DNA of 64,000 nt, from assembly GCA_013397865.1 (NCBI GenBank), contig VZTI01000691.1:1425147-1489146 (forward strand), read 5' to 3'. The stretch comes from Struthidea cinerea (lineage: Eukaryota > Chordata > Aves > Passeriformes > Corcoracidae). The notes under the pieces were generated by a model. It did no database searches. It saw nothing but the letters and a program-made list of their open reading frames with translations, and was not told the DNA's origin. A program made the position numbers and the translations under genes. Below are positions 13,353 through 25,000 of this stretch, one piece after another; within the stretch, counting starts at the first letter, position 1, and every line of letters starts with the position of its first letter.

Positions 13353-16190
13353 CAAGAAACATAACTTGTTTATTGTATTACTATCTAGAATTAACCCCAT
13401 ACATAATGAGTGAAATTCCAGGGAAGTCAACAACACTAAGATTTTACTGAGTGTCACGGTTGCAGGTCAGGAGGGCAGGTCACAAAATATTTGCAATTTT
13501 CTTAAGGTATAAAGCCTGTTACAAAAATCGGGTAAGGTGATTGCACAAGATCCACAAAGGCAAAAGTGTGCTTAAACCTGGAAATATGAAGGCTTACGGC
13601 TACTTATATCAGAGCACAAACTGGGAAATGTGACACTTAGGCAGTAACCTTTCCTTTATACCATGCACCACATTTGCCCCATGACTGGAGGAAGTAAACT
13701 CAAGGACAAAGGGAGCAAGGAGTAAGTCATTTGGTAATCTTATCATGTAGCTTCTGCAAAATATTCCCCACAGTGTAGAATTGTTCAAAGTTGCACATGC
13801 TGTGTGTTGCTGAGTGAGAAAACCGGCTGCGGTGCGCTGAGGTGCATTGAGAGGAGAAAGCAACTCGGTGACCTGTTAATGGGCATGCTGTGTGTGGTCT
13901 CTCCTGGCCACGAGTCCCTGTCTTAGTGATCAGCTGTACCCCTCTCAAACTAGACACTGCTTAAATTTTACTGATTGTTGCAATGGTTTTGAGTCAGGGA
14001 GATGAGCAGTTTATAAATGTTTTTCAGTAGCAAGTGACTCCGATACATCTCAACAGGAGCAACTTTTTTTCCTGTTCAGTCCCCTCTTTTCATTCTTCAC
14101 AGTGAACATAAATTAGCTGTTAATTAAATCAAATGCAGCACTCCATCAAAGCTGGCTTTTAAATCTAATACTATGAATAATAAAACTAAAACACATACTT
14201 AGGATTATTTTTAAATGTTGGTGTCTAATCTTGGTCAGCTATGCAATACTTTTGTATCTCTTTAGAAGCCTTGATTTTTGAAAACTATGAGAAAATACAA
14301 TTTCCACTTAGATTAGACACTGTCAGACTATACTTTCTTGACATCTTCAAAAACTAGGAAATCATGAAACTCTGGATTAAAAAAAAAAAAAAATTGGGGC
14401 TAGTGCTTTACTTGGGCACACACCCTGAGATCATCCAAGAGAATTTCAAAGGATGGCAAGAAATATCCACCTGTAGGTCTGTTATTAGGACCTCAACTTT
14501 CTAGTGGATGGTTTTCTTACCAGTCTGAAAGGCTATCAAAAAGTACAACAATGTGTGTAAAGTACTGTTAGTTTCACTACAGGAATGTCTGTTGAGTAAT
14601 AGCTAAAGAAAATATTGACACAAAGAGATTTTTTCTGCTTAATTTTCTTTCAGTTTGGATGGTGGTATAGATGGGGAAAAACCTAACAATTTTAAAATAT
14701 TAATGTCATAGTGAATAACTGGATAACTGGGATATTATAGACTAAAAAAATAATTTAGTAATAGATTTCATGTTGCTGCATTTTTAAATTCCTCGGAAGT
14801 GTGGTTCAGTGAACACAGAGAAAAACATTAATTAAAGGATAGGATACATTTAAAACCTAAGGATGTATCACTGCATAATTTGTGTACAGGCACACAATGC
14901 ATGACAATATGCCATGGAGGTAGCAGCTACAACTGTTATGGAAAAAGGACCAAAAACCTGTAAATGAACAGGATAATCCGCCTGTTGCTGTATGATATCA
15001 GTACAAAAGCTGTTTACAGCTTTGCCTGTCTATCTATATGTCTTTCCTCACCAAATTACAAAGATCTCATAGATTAAATTCTCCTAATTCTTTTATTTCA
15101 ATACAAAAAAAGTAATCCTAGTTGCTTGGGGAAGACAGCACAGCACAGTGTGAAAAATAACATCTCATGACATACTAATGGAGAGTAAATTTAGCATTAG
15201 TACCTTTTTTAAAGAGCCATAGTTGTTTCCTGTTTTGCTCATTTCAATGTTGCATCACAGAATGTTTTATTAATGTTTTTCATAAAATAATGTGGGGCAT
15301 TTTTAATATTTTTAATAATAGTGTGCTGAATTTGGATAGTTTCATTTGCAATTTAAGTAATGCTTTGTTCTGATGAGATCTCTGGAGGTGGTTTTGACAT
15401 TTAAAAGTGATGTGAAGAGATTCAAAGTGATTAAAGCTGTCAAATGTTACCCTAATTGTGTGACTGCAATCTTTTCAGCCTCTTTCAATGAGTGTATACA
15501 TTATACACGCTGCATAGCACTTCTGTTTAGATTGAGGTTTTTTATTAATGCCATCCTGATTGACAGAAATTATTGCAAGATCACAAGTGGAACTAAATTA
15601 CTTTGCCACTGCATTCAAGCAACATGCATAGCCATGAACTTTTAAGATGCAGTTATCTACTTAACATAGTCCTTCCTCCTTTTCCCCCCAAAAGCCAATG
15701 TTATCGTAGTGACAGATAATATCTTCCTGTCATACTAGTTCATAGGAATAAAAAAGTTTTGCCCATATTAGAATTATTTTAACTTTCAGTTTGTATTCAA
15801 AATGCTACTTGACAGGTCATTTATTTTAAATATGGTTTCTAGCTAAGAAAAGGATCAGATATATTCTAATTAATTATGAACAAGTCAGATTTTCATGACT
15901 GATATTTTATTAATATCTTGCTATGTATTCATGGAAGCTGTAATACTTATTGATACCTTCTTGTCTATTAAAAATAAGAAAGCTTCAAAACCACTTTGAT
16001 AACCTTAGATATTCATGTCTTAGCTATCTGGAGGAGTAGTAGTATTCCAATTATTTATTTGGATATGTAGTGGTTTTTTTTAAAGGTAATTAGGTCCAAA
16101 TGCAGTAATACATTCATAGTTTTGTCTTTCTATACTAGTAGGAATAAAGGGTAAAAATTAAATATTTCATGATTTTTTTAAATCTTGCAG

Positions 16191-16289
16191 AATACTTAGT
16201 GATGATGGTATGGTTTAAAAACCTGTGTGTCACAACTGTTCAAACAGCCAGAATGAAATGCATTGTGTTTGATTATGATAAAATGGCTG
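16191..16289 (+). other. Speculative exon with consensus splice sites
   Basis: A T-rich tract ending in 'aatcttgcag' (16181-16190) is a good 3' splice site, and 'gtaaga' from 16290 is a good 5' splice site. The 99 bases between them are open in one frame (stop-free codons from 16193), inside a 71-codon open frame at 16169-16384 whose translation has no motif I recognise. The length is a multiple of three. Such combinations also arise by chance in 64 kb, and no partner exon is identified, so this is a prediction only. Confidence 0.13.
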
Positions 16290-17352
16290 GTAAGATGCAG
16301 CAAAACTTAGATAGCTGTAACCATAACCAGGAGTTTGTTGCAATATTATATGCAATGACAATTATGTTTCTGAGGATTCTTTAGACAATGAGTGAGGTGT
16401 CTCCTGGCCTCCACATTTCAAGTGACCACACAAATACTGGAAATCTTGAAGCTCCTATCTCACACATCCTGATTAATCATGCCACCAGAAGAGCTAAGCA
16501 AACATGTAGGCTCAAAAAGAACTCAAAATGAACCTTCATACTGATGATGACAGCAGCAATTACTATGACAAGATTATCTCAACTGAAAATACAGTAGTGA
16601 GGACATCACACTAAAGAGAAAAGTTTTTAATGGGCTCCAAACTCTAGATCAAACACTCTTACAGCTAGGAAATGGCAATATTTTTTAATATTGCAATTTG
16701 AAAGAGAAAAAAAGAAAAAAAATCAGAGAAAAGTAAAATTTGGGTACAACTCCTGCAGAAATATGTTACAAAGAAGCAAAGACGCACAACATACAGACAT
16801 TCAGTTTTATTTGTGAATAGTTAGAGGATGGTGGAGTGCATTTTAAATGAAGATTTCATTCATGCCTGTCTTGTAGGTAGGATGATCACAGTGAGCAGGT
16901 GTAGGGGCCATCATCTCTTTCATTTTCTGCTTTTTTTTCATTATTTACAAAAGACCCAGAGAAATATTTATGTAGCATGAGTCCCAGTAGCACTAAGCTA
17001 CGAGGCAAATAATGCTTTAAAAATTGCCCAGCAACAGCTACAAAGAGATAGGAGGTAATTCTCCAAAGGAATTTTTTTCCACTTGTGTTGCCCAGTTAGA
17101 TTTGCTTGTAGCTTTCTCCAGCTCAGTGACTCATTGTTATCTGGGCTGCAGAGAATAGAAGAATTAACATTTGAAATGTTAATTGTTTTAGTAGTAAATT
17201 ATTATATTGCTTACTCATTGGTGGTGATTTATTTTCAGGCTATTTTAATGCCATGTTTTGCATTGAGGGAATTATTTTTGTCATTGATACCTTTGGAATG
17301 TTTTGCACTTTTCAGTCATGTTTCGGTCTCTTGACAACGTTGTTAAGAATTA

Positions 17353-17510
17353 ATTATAATTCACAATTATAATGGTTAACAATAAAGCTCAAGTTTCGAT
17401 GGCTTTAATGTCTGATGAGGGTGAGTAATAGAGTTGGGTGAATAATTCATAGTGAATAATTTATTCAGTGAATTTGCCAAATAATGTCTGCAAATAATTC
17501 TTTAGATTGT
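17353..17510. repeat. AT-rich inverted and direct repeat cluster
   Basis: A perfect inverted repeat with 9-base arms and a 3-base spacer lies at 17353-17373 (ATTATAATT, CAC, AATTATAAT). Downstream, the 10-mer GTGAATAATT occurs at 17438-17447 and 17452-17461, and the second copy begins the odd palindrome TGAATAATTTATTCA at 17453-17467. Related AAATAATG and AAATAATTC words follow up to about 17502. These words contain ATTA/TAAT cores that homeodomain proteins can bind, but AT-rich DNA yields them easily. It may be a regulatory element or part of a very old repeat. Confidence 0.4.
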
Positions 17511-18419
17511 TTGCAAGCAGTTCATTGTCAGTATTCCCACATTTGAAATCTGAGCTCATTAGAATGGACACATAGTCTTTATGGTGTTTTCCTGCTCTCT
17601 GGTAGTAATTCTAAAGCAGAGTATTTTAATTTACAGAACTGATCATTTGCTTTTTACAAAATGTTTCCAGGTATTTTCTTTAAATTGAGCAATAAAGCAA
17701 TTGGCTAAAGTGCCTTTACTTTAAGATTAAGTTAGAAGTATTTAGATAAGTATTTTCTAAATTAGTTATTTTCAAATCCAGGTTTAGTTATTAAAGAATT
17801 ATTTTGGTTTTTAAAGAACAATTCACTCTTTCTCATAGTTAACATTAATGTAAAAGCTGCCTCTGGTATTGGCTGCCTGTAATTATGGGGTGGGGAGGTG
17901 TCTGAAAATGTTCAAAATTCAGCATTCTCCTGATAGGTTTGATTTTGTTGTAAGGCAGAAAACACATGGGATCAGTAAACTAACATGATTCAGCTAAGCT
18001 TAACTAAACTGTGTCCTTGATCAATGTTTTAATTACCTCCTCATTCAGATGCCTGTTATGGTGACCATGCTTCCACATTATTTTACATTACTGGGTAAAT
18101 ACCTTGTCTTACCACTGCATGTGTTAATTTATCTTTGTCGCTCAGGCTGCAGCACTGCCACTGCTTTACTCCCTCCAAGCTGACTTTTGGAACCAACAAG
18201 TGTGCAGCTGCTGGAAGCTGTGCTGAAATGAGGCTGCACACAACTCTTCTGAGGAAGAACCTGCCTCACTGTTTCATAGCAGGAGCTTATGTTCTGAAAA
18301 GAGAGTAAGCGAGAGTGAAAGATTTTTCCTCAATTTTCCCCCCCAGTTCTCTGTTAAATGAACAAAAATCCACAGAGGAGTTTTATGTAATTCCACAGTG
18401 ACAGAGCATACTGTTATCA

Positions 18420-18650
18420 AGCACATAAAAATGTAGGAAGAACCACACTGTGTCAGACCAAAGGTTCCACCTTGCTGAATATTCTATCCTAAGCTGTAAC
18501 CAATAGCAGATGTTCAGGGAGGAATATAGAAAACTGATGAGTACAGAAGGCTTAATCCCTTCTGTGTTAAATCTCCCAGCTTTCCCAGCTTCCTGAGGTG
18601 GAAGTCCATTGAAAATTGCCACTGGTAGTTTTCCTAAATAATTGCCCAGG
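18420..18650 (-). repeat. Archaic CR1-type LINE fragment, 3' end
   Basis: Read on the plus strand, 'tgtcagaccaaaggttccac' (18450-18469) and its flanks match the reverse complement of the CR1 3' end common in turtles and crocodilians (sense: a 'ggtggacctttggtctgaccca' block). The following blocks, a 'ccaatagcagatgttcaggg' segment (18499-18518), 'aatcccttctgt' and 'tctcccagctttcccagctt' (18571-18590), fall in the expected order. The element therefore runs on the minus strand, with its 3' terminus near 18420. Heavy divergence suggests an old insertion. A 93-codon minus frame (18383-18664) overlaps it and is not a gene. Confidence 0.7.
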
Positions 18651-20225
18651 CTGGCAACTGACAACTCTATGCAGCAAGAGTTATTCAGTTCTCAATGAAT
18701 TTACACCCTCAGCACTCTCAGAAATTTACAAATCCCTCAAAATCATTACATATATTTCTCACATATCTGAGTAATTTCTATTATACTCATTGAAAGGATC
18801 CATCTGTTGGGCAGATGCACTATCAAACACCTTGTTTCTGCCTTACAGATACTGAAAAATGCCTTGTGGTAAAATTATAATAAGGGAAGCTTTTTAATCT
18901 TAAGTAGCACTTCCTCCTTACCTGCATGCAGATTTCATAAAAGCCAGTAGACTGATTGTGCCATCTGAGGGAAACTCATGCCAAAGCTCCTTGCATTCCA
19001 AGACTGCTTTTATATTAGAGGCTTTTCAGAGTTTGAACAGGAATAAAAATGAAAGGCATAAAAATAAAATAAACTTGCACCCAATATTAATATATAGGGA
19101 ATAAAGATTCTCTGTTAGGAACTATAGAGTAGTCTCCTTTAGCTGGAGTAAACAAATCCATACTTTATCCTCGTAACATCTACAAAGTTTGGAGCAGGCA
19201 GGATAAAACTACAGTGCTGATTATGAAGTCCTGCCACAGGCTGTATGTATGACATGGAAAAAATAAATCCTGAAAGAAGTAAGAAATGTTCAATTAGTAC
19301 TAATTAACTTTTCCTAGGTATGTGTGTACTTCATGTTTTCTGTAAATATGTGCAAATATTTATTTGGAGGTGAAATCACTGAACATGGAATAAATTTAGG
19401 AGGTTTGGCTAAAGTAGTATCAGTGTGCTTAGTCTTTGTACCTGATACATTTGAAAGGGCACTATCTCAGCTCTTTTACCAGAGCTGTTCTCTTACTCCT
19501 GAATGCCTCACACACCAAAATTGCCATCCTGAGATAAAAGTCTGACAAAAAAGGTCATCCTTCAATTGAGGTCTGAGAACTTTATAAGTTCAATCCTTGT
19601 CAATCATTGAGAGATTTTTCAGATCTTGACATTGTCCATCACACAAGGGTATAACAGTCCTGATATCCTGTTCTTCCCAAGTTACAGAAGATCCATCAAA
19701 TGCTAGTTTGGGCTGAATTTGTGGACTGACTTCAGGAAAAAAGAAGAAAAAAGAAAAAAAACCCAGTTCTGTGTACTCTAGACCATAATGCCTTGGAGAA
19801 ATGAGAAAGGCCAAATTGGACAATGACCAATGAAGTCCTTTTAATCTATCCTCAATTATGCAGGAAATTTGATTTTTTCTAATAGGGAACTAACAGAGGT
19901 CCTGTGTCACTCACAGCACAGATGGCTGTGAAAATGTGAAGTCTATTCATTTAAACTAAAAACACATCCTCCTAATAATATAGAAGATGGCAAAAGAAGC
20001 ATTTGCTGCATATTAAACAACACTTTCCCAGAAATGTTTTGTTTAGCTATTACAAATACCTAGTAAAGCACGTACATTTCAGATTAGCAGATTGTACTGT
20101 TTGGGCTGTGTAATTTGAAAAGGAGGTGAAATGGGGGACTTTCAAAGTGAGATAGTTAATACATTTAAAAATAGATAGAGAATACATTGATATATAAAAT
20201 TGTACAGAAAACCAGGCTATGAAAA
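18651..20225. other. AT-rich stretch without a recognisable gene
   Basis: Unique-looking sequence with only short open frames. An A-rich low-complexity tract lies at 19737-19762. No splice-bounded exon or repeat family is recognised. Confidence 0.55.
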
Positions 20226-20230
20226 GCCAA
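20226..20230. repeat. Target-site duplication, left copy (GCCAA)
   Basis: The five bases GCCAA directly precede the TG end of the solo LTR and are repeated exactly at 20518-20522 after its CA end. A 5-bp duplication fits integration by class III/ERVL-type retroviruses, among others. Confidence 0.85.
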
Positions 20231-20262
20231 TGTCCAAAAAGGAGACAGAGGAGTCCTGCAGC

Positions 20263-20268
20263 TTTATT
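20263..20268 (-). terminator. LTR polyadenylation signal AATAAA
   Basis: A canonical AATAAA hexamer on the minus strand about 76 bases downstream of the LTR TATA-like box and 33 bases before the LTR end. This is the expected position near the end of R, leaving a short U5. Confidence 0.7.
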
Positions 20269-20343
20269 CGGATAAAGGCAGAGAGCCCAGCGGGGCACAC
20301 GCCCGCGGGGTTTTCTCTCTCGAGGTTTCGGAGGGTGCAGCCT

Positions 20344-20351
20344 CTTTTTAT
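20344..20351 (-). promoter_or_regulatory. LTR TATA-like box
   Basis: ATAAAAAG read on the minus strand, in a local context GGATAAAAAGAGG. Transcription would be expected to begin about 25-30 bases downstream, near 20315-20320, which would mark the U3/R border. Whether it is active is unknown. Confidence 0.65.
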
Positions 20352-20517
20352 CCAAAACTCCCGGCCGCATGTTGCCGTCTTCCTTTCCTCATTGCTGAGG
20401 TACCAGGAAGGTACAGCCTTCCCGAACTGTCTACCACATATCCCCTCCTTGAACCTGTCATTTTACCCCAAAAGTTAGAAACTCAGGCTTGTGCAGACCC
20501 ACTTGTCTGTTTCAGCA

Positions 20518-20522
20518 GCCAA
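20518..20522. repeat. Target-site duplication, right copy (GCCAA)
   Basis: Exact repeat of the five bases at 20226-20230, immediately after the CA terminus of the solo LTR. Confidence 0.85.
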
Positions 20523-21927
20523 GCTGCCTGGGCTCTGTAACAAGCCTGCTGCCCAAAGTCAGTAGAAACATTAAGACCCATTTCAAAGACCTTAACACCC
20601 AACTTTCACCCATAGAATTGTTTGTAAAGACATTGGCACACATTTTCCTTATCAAAATCAACATATTTTCCAATAGCTGACAATTTTGAAGTCTTATCCT
20701 GTTTCAAAATTTAAATTATACTGTCTGGAATTATTGCATTTTGGGAGTTCTCTTAGAGAGCATGGCTCTCCTCTTATTGCAATGAACCACTTATTTGCAA
20801 AACCTCTGGGGAGAAATCTTCTTATACTTTTAATTAGAAGCTGGCATTTGGGAGAAATGAACTGCTCCCAAATTTACTTCAATATTTGTGATATATTTTT
20901 AGCATAAGGCATCCCCTGTAACTCAGAACTATCAACATGCATGATCCAAATCAGTGCTGCTTTACCTAGACTCAACCTGACCCTTGAATTTGCTGGCTGG
21001 AGGCTACATGAGCCCTTGGCCTTTCTTGCTGCCTCACTTCACTCTCTACCTGCTTTGCAAGGTACCCTTTGTCACCGGTGCCTTGCTCCAGCTCTGCTCT
21101 GCATGGTGCTTTCTCCTACTGTGGTCACTCTCCCCAGCACTTTGCAGGATTGTGCTCTCCTCTGTGCTCTGGAAAGTGGCTGAGGATGCTGTTCTCAGTC
21201 TCACAGTCCTCTTCATTTTCCAGTCAGAGAAGAAGGACCTGAACAGGAAAATCGGGGTGATAGAAGTAGGAAGACACAGTGTCTCAGAATCTCTTTTAAA
21301 ATAGGGATTTCCAGCTACTCTTGCTGTCAGAGAAGTGGAAACCTTAGGCTGTCTCTTTTTAAGGGAAGGGATTCTAGACTGTCCTCATCATGAATGTACT
21401 GTGACTGGCCTCTTAAAAGGAAAGATTTCCTATGTGTTCCCTAGGGCACTGGTAAGCCTCAGGAAGGTTCCACACTGAATGTAGTTTTTGTCTTGCTTAT
21501 TCAGTAGCAGTAAAGTAGTCCATCAGCATGGGATGCATGCAGGTAAAAAGCCAGGCACTTAGGTAGTGGAGAGTCAAAGCTTCAGTATAACGTAGTTTAG
21601 CTGCTGTTTCATATATTGTATAGAGTAAGTTTAGGCTAGTGGGAAAGAAAACTCGGCGAAGGAATAGCTTATTCAGGGCTCTCTACAACAAATGACTGTA
21701 AAAATTTTTCAGACACACATTTCACAGAACAGACCTAGCCTCCTGATAGCAAGCCCACTCTGCAGACTTGGAATCCTGGTGTTCTATTTCAGTGTGCTGG
21801 AAATACACACTCCAAAGTATATGGTACTGCTACAAGAGAAGGGAATAAGAGTAGGCTGAAAACTGGAGGGGAAGAATGAGTCTGTGAAAAGATAATATTT
21901 AACACTTGTGAGTAGCATTTCATTTTC

Positions 21928-22016
21928 CCTGTACTTCACAAACATTGACTGATTAATAATCTCACAGCAATACACTGAGTCTGGTAGTACATTTCCTTCC
22001 TATTATTATTCCCAGT
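21928..22016 (+). repeat. MIR/CORE-SINE-like ancient repeat, middle part
   Basis: Blocks in the order of the MIR middle region are visible: 'ctgtacttcacaaacattga' (21929-21948), 'gattaataatctcacagcaa' (21951-21970), a 'cactgagtctggtagtac' segment (for 'ccctgtgaggtaggtac') and 'tattattattcccag' (22001-22015). The region that would follow in the family, the 'ttttacagatgaggaaactg' block, is lost. Confidence 0.5.
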
Positions 22017-25000
22017 TGGTGGTGCTACGGAATGTATGGAACTAGATGGGGATGGAGGGGACACATCAAGAGCTGTCTGAATTCTCAGTAGTATCCTAGA
22101 GAATCCTTCCTTATTATTTTGATTTAAGCAAATTTTAGCTTTTGAAATCAGAGCCCATAGAGTGCCTCATTAACAACATTTTGCTGGCAGTGCTTCCATT
22201 TTTTCATTTCCAATTATAAGGCAACAATGAGTTCTTTCTTTGTGTACGACAGCAATGCCAGTCATTCTTGTTTGCAATATATTTGTTGTTTCTGCTGGTG
22301 GAGGCAGAGGAAAGAGGCACTGAGTACAGGCAGTGAGTAGTATGCTCTCAGCATCTGTCACTGCTGTCAATTACTTGGTTTTCATTTATAAAAGGCAATA
22401 TGGGATCTTTAGCTTTTATAGTACCCAAGAAAGGCTGGTTGGTGATTATTGATTTTACTTAGTCCAGGGGAGCTGCTCACACACAGACTACAGTGAGTTG
22501 TGTGCTTCCTGCTGCTAGCTCTCCTGCCACTTACTGTTTTCAATTATTTATAAAACCCAAGGCACATCATAGAACAGTTCAGCACTCTGAGACAGGCTGC
22601 GATTACTATGGTAGTACTCCATCCATGTGCCTACCATTTCTGTAACAGGAATTGACATGAGCAAATAGCCCTAATGAGGTCTGATGCATTATGAAGGCCT
22701 GGACAGTAGAATAATATACAAATCCTGGTATAACCATGACAAGCTGCAAGTGCCATGGTCGTCACTTTCCAAAGTAACCACTGGCTATCAGCAATTTAAT
22801 GTGCTCTTCTGCAAATGAAGAGCATTGTGTTTGCCCTAGCTTCTCTGAGTGCCTTGTGTGGATAACAATATGAACAGGTCTGTTTTCTTCAGTGACAGAG
22901 AAGATGATAAAAAGGGTTCAGAAAAGCAAAAGAACTGTTTTATTCACACAAAAAAAACCCATGAAAAATTGTCAGTGAGGTCTTCAACAGGCAGATATTG
23001 AGAGAAGAAAAAACTTTTAGAAAGATCTTTAAGGGGAAAGAGAACCAAGAAGGCATTCCTGGTAATAACTGTTTCCCGCTTTTTTCCTTGGACATGAAAG
23101 CTGTTAAAGAATGAGGAGATGGACTCCTTGCTATTTCCACCCTCAGTTCTGGGACCTAAGAGGGGGCATTAAGGCTGCAGTTGAAGCAGGACAAAAGATC
23201 AGGAGATCTTGAAGAAGTGCCTGTGAATCCAGAAAATATTGGATAAAACTGAAATTTTGTAGGAATTTTTATTACTCTGAAAGGGCTTAAGATGTTCTAG
23301 TTATCTTCAAAGTTACACCATGACAGAAAAAGAGGCCATTGCAATTGTTCGATGAAGAGTAAGCAGAATATAAAAGATCTGGTCAAAAAAGAGTAAAAAG
23401 ATATGGGGATCAGTTAAAAAATAATTTGTTGAGTGGCAAACAGACAGAAGTCTAGAGTGTCTTATAAGGTATTTCCAAACACATCACTGTTTTACTTATA
23501 CTGGTAAACTGCATACCCAAAGATGTTTCTAGAAATACAGTACATAACTCAAAGTGTCGGAACCCTATTAATTTGCTTTTGTCTAAGGGCCTAAAATAAT
23601 TTTGTCCAGAATAGAATATTCATATTGCTAACAATCACAGAATATAGCATCTAGTAGGGGCATTTAAAACTCATAATGCTGAAAAGAGAGAACAAGATAG
23701 TAGATGCAGATTGTTACTTTCAAGAAGCTGACAAAATATTTCTCATTTCATTCTATTGACCAACCTTTTTACAGTACATTACATATAAGTCACTTATTTT
23801 GTACTTTTTCCTTTCTCAGAATTGTGTTCCTAACTTCACAGTTCCTTATTTGACCCCCAGAAAAGGGTATAGTAAAACATTATCCTGAAATATATATATT
23901 TTTTAGGTTTTATGTTTCAACTAATAGGGAGTTCCTCTTTAAATAGTGTTTTCCTTTCTTTTTGTCTTAGTACGCCCCTAGCAGAAGTAATGTGACTTTT
24001 AACTATATTTCCATGAAAATTGCTGAAAAATGCTTCTAAGATTTACTTTGAAAGCATATTTACAATTATGATGTCACTCTTTAAAGGAATTTTTTACCTT
24101 CGTAACTCATACTACTGGCATAGGAAGAAACTACAGAGAATGGTGTACAAGAATGAATATATATTTATGGTAAATTTTCTGAAGTATTCTGTCAGCTGCA
24201 GTCCCAAGTGCTTTTAGAGGTTTCTTTTTCTAAAGGGGACAAATTTTTCAACTATAGTTTTCTTTAAGGGTCAGCCACTGATGATGTAGTTCGTACCATC
24301 TTCCCAGAATGCTGATACTACAGGTGAGGAGCTAGATTCGCTTTTCTAGCCCCTGGCACATAAAATTAAGTGGCAGAAGAAGCCCAAACATATGGAAGAA
24401 TGTGTTCCACATTTTCAATGTCTAAGTACACTCTAAGAAAATGAACTAAGATATCAGAAAGCCACATTGGAATGAATAAAAGTTTCATCATTCATGTCAG
24501 TGGAACTTATAATCAGCCTATATTAAAAGAAACAAATAAAAACCCCACAACAACCTTCTGCTTAAATGTTTCAAATTTCTTTTCGGCACTTGATCATCCA
24601 ACAACTTATTAAATCAAGTACGATGTGCACTGTAAAAAATAACATGCAAGGAGAAATACAGGAAAGTGACAGTATATAAATGGCACAGTAAAGAATAAAG
24701 ATGCAATTCTAGACTTTATTCCAAAAAAAGTGTTGTTCGAGGATGGCTTCTGTCACCTGTCTGAAGATTTGCCCTGAACAAGCAGGGTGAGACTCAGGCC
24801 AGGAGGCCTGACCAGAAGGATCATCTTTCAGGGTCAAGGCTTCTTGTAACACAGTCTTCTCTTTTGTACAGGTAGCCCTTATTTTCATTCTTTGTCTTAA
24901 TTTTCATAGTCTAAATAAAATTTATAGGACCAATTTCATGGCAGATTTAATGTTTTCCCCAAATACTTAAAACAAGAAGGCAAACTGTAAATGTGTTGGA

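Larger units (their letters stand above)
13353..18419. other. AT-rich stretch, no supported gene
   Basis: Nothing with gene-like coding potential is supported. The stretch holds a weak candidate for an old inserted element (13441-13974), a poly-A tract at 14380-14393, a candidate small exon (16191-16289), a cluster of AT-rich direct and inverted repeats (17353-17510) and otherwise unique sequence. Confidence 0.55.
20231..20517 (-). mobile_element. Endogenous retrovirus solo LTR, ERVL-like
   Basis: The 287-base element starts with TG and ends with CA, and is bounded by a perfect 5-bp direct repeat (GCCAA), so both ends are intact. On the minus strand it carries a TATA-like ATAAAAAG box (20344-20351), then about 76 bases further an AATAAA polyadenylation signal (20263-20268), the order expected for U3, R and U5. 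No internal region (gag, pol or env) adjoins it, so it is a solo LTR left by recombination between the two LTRs of a provirus. It is markedly richer in GC and CpG than the flanks. The 5-bp duplication and small size suggest an ERVL-like avian lineage; the family is not confirmed. Overlapping open frames on both strands (20050-20370 and 20200-20478) are artefacts. Confidence 0.85.
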
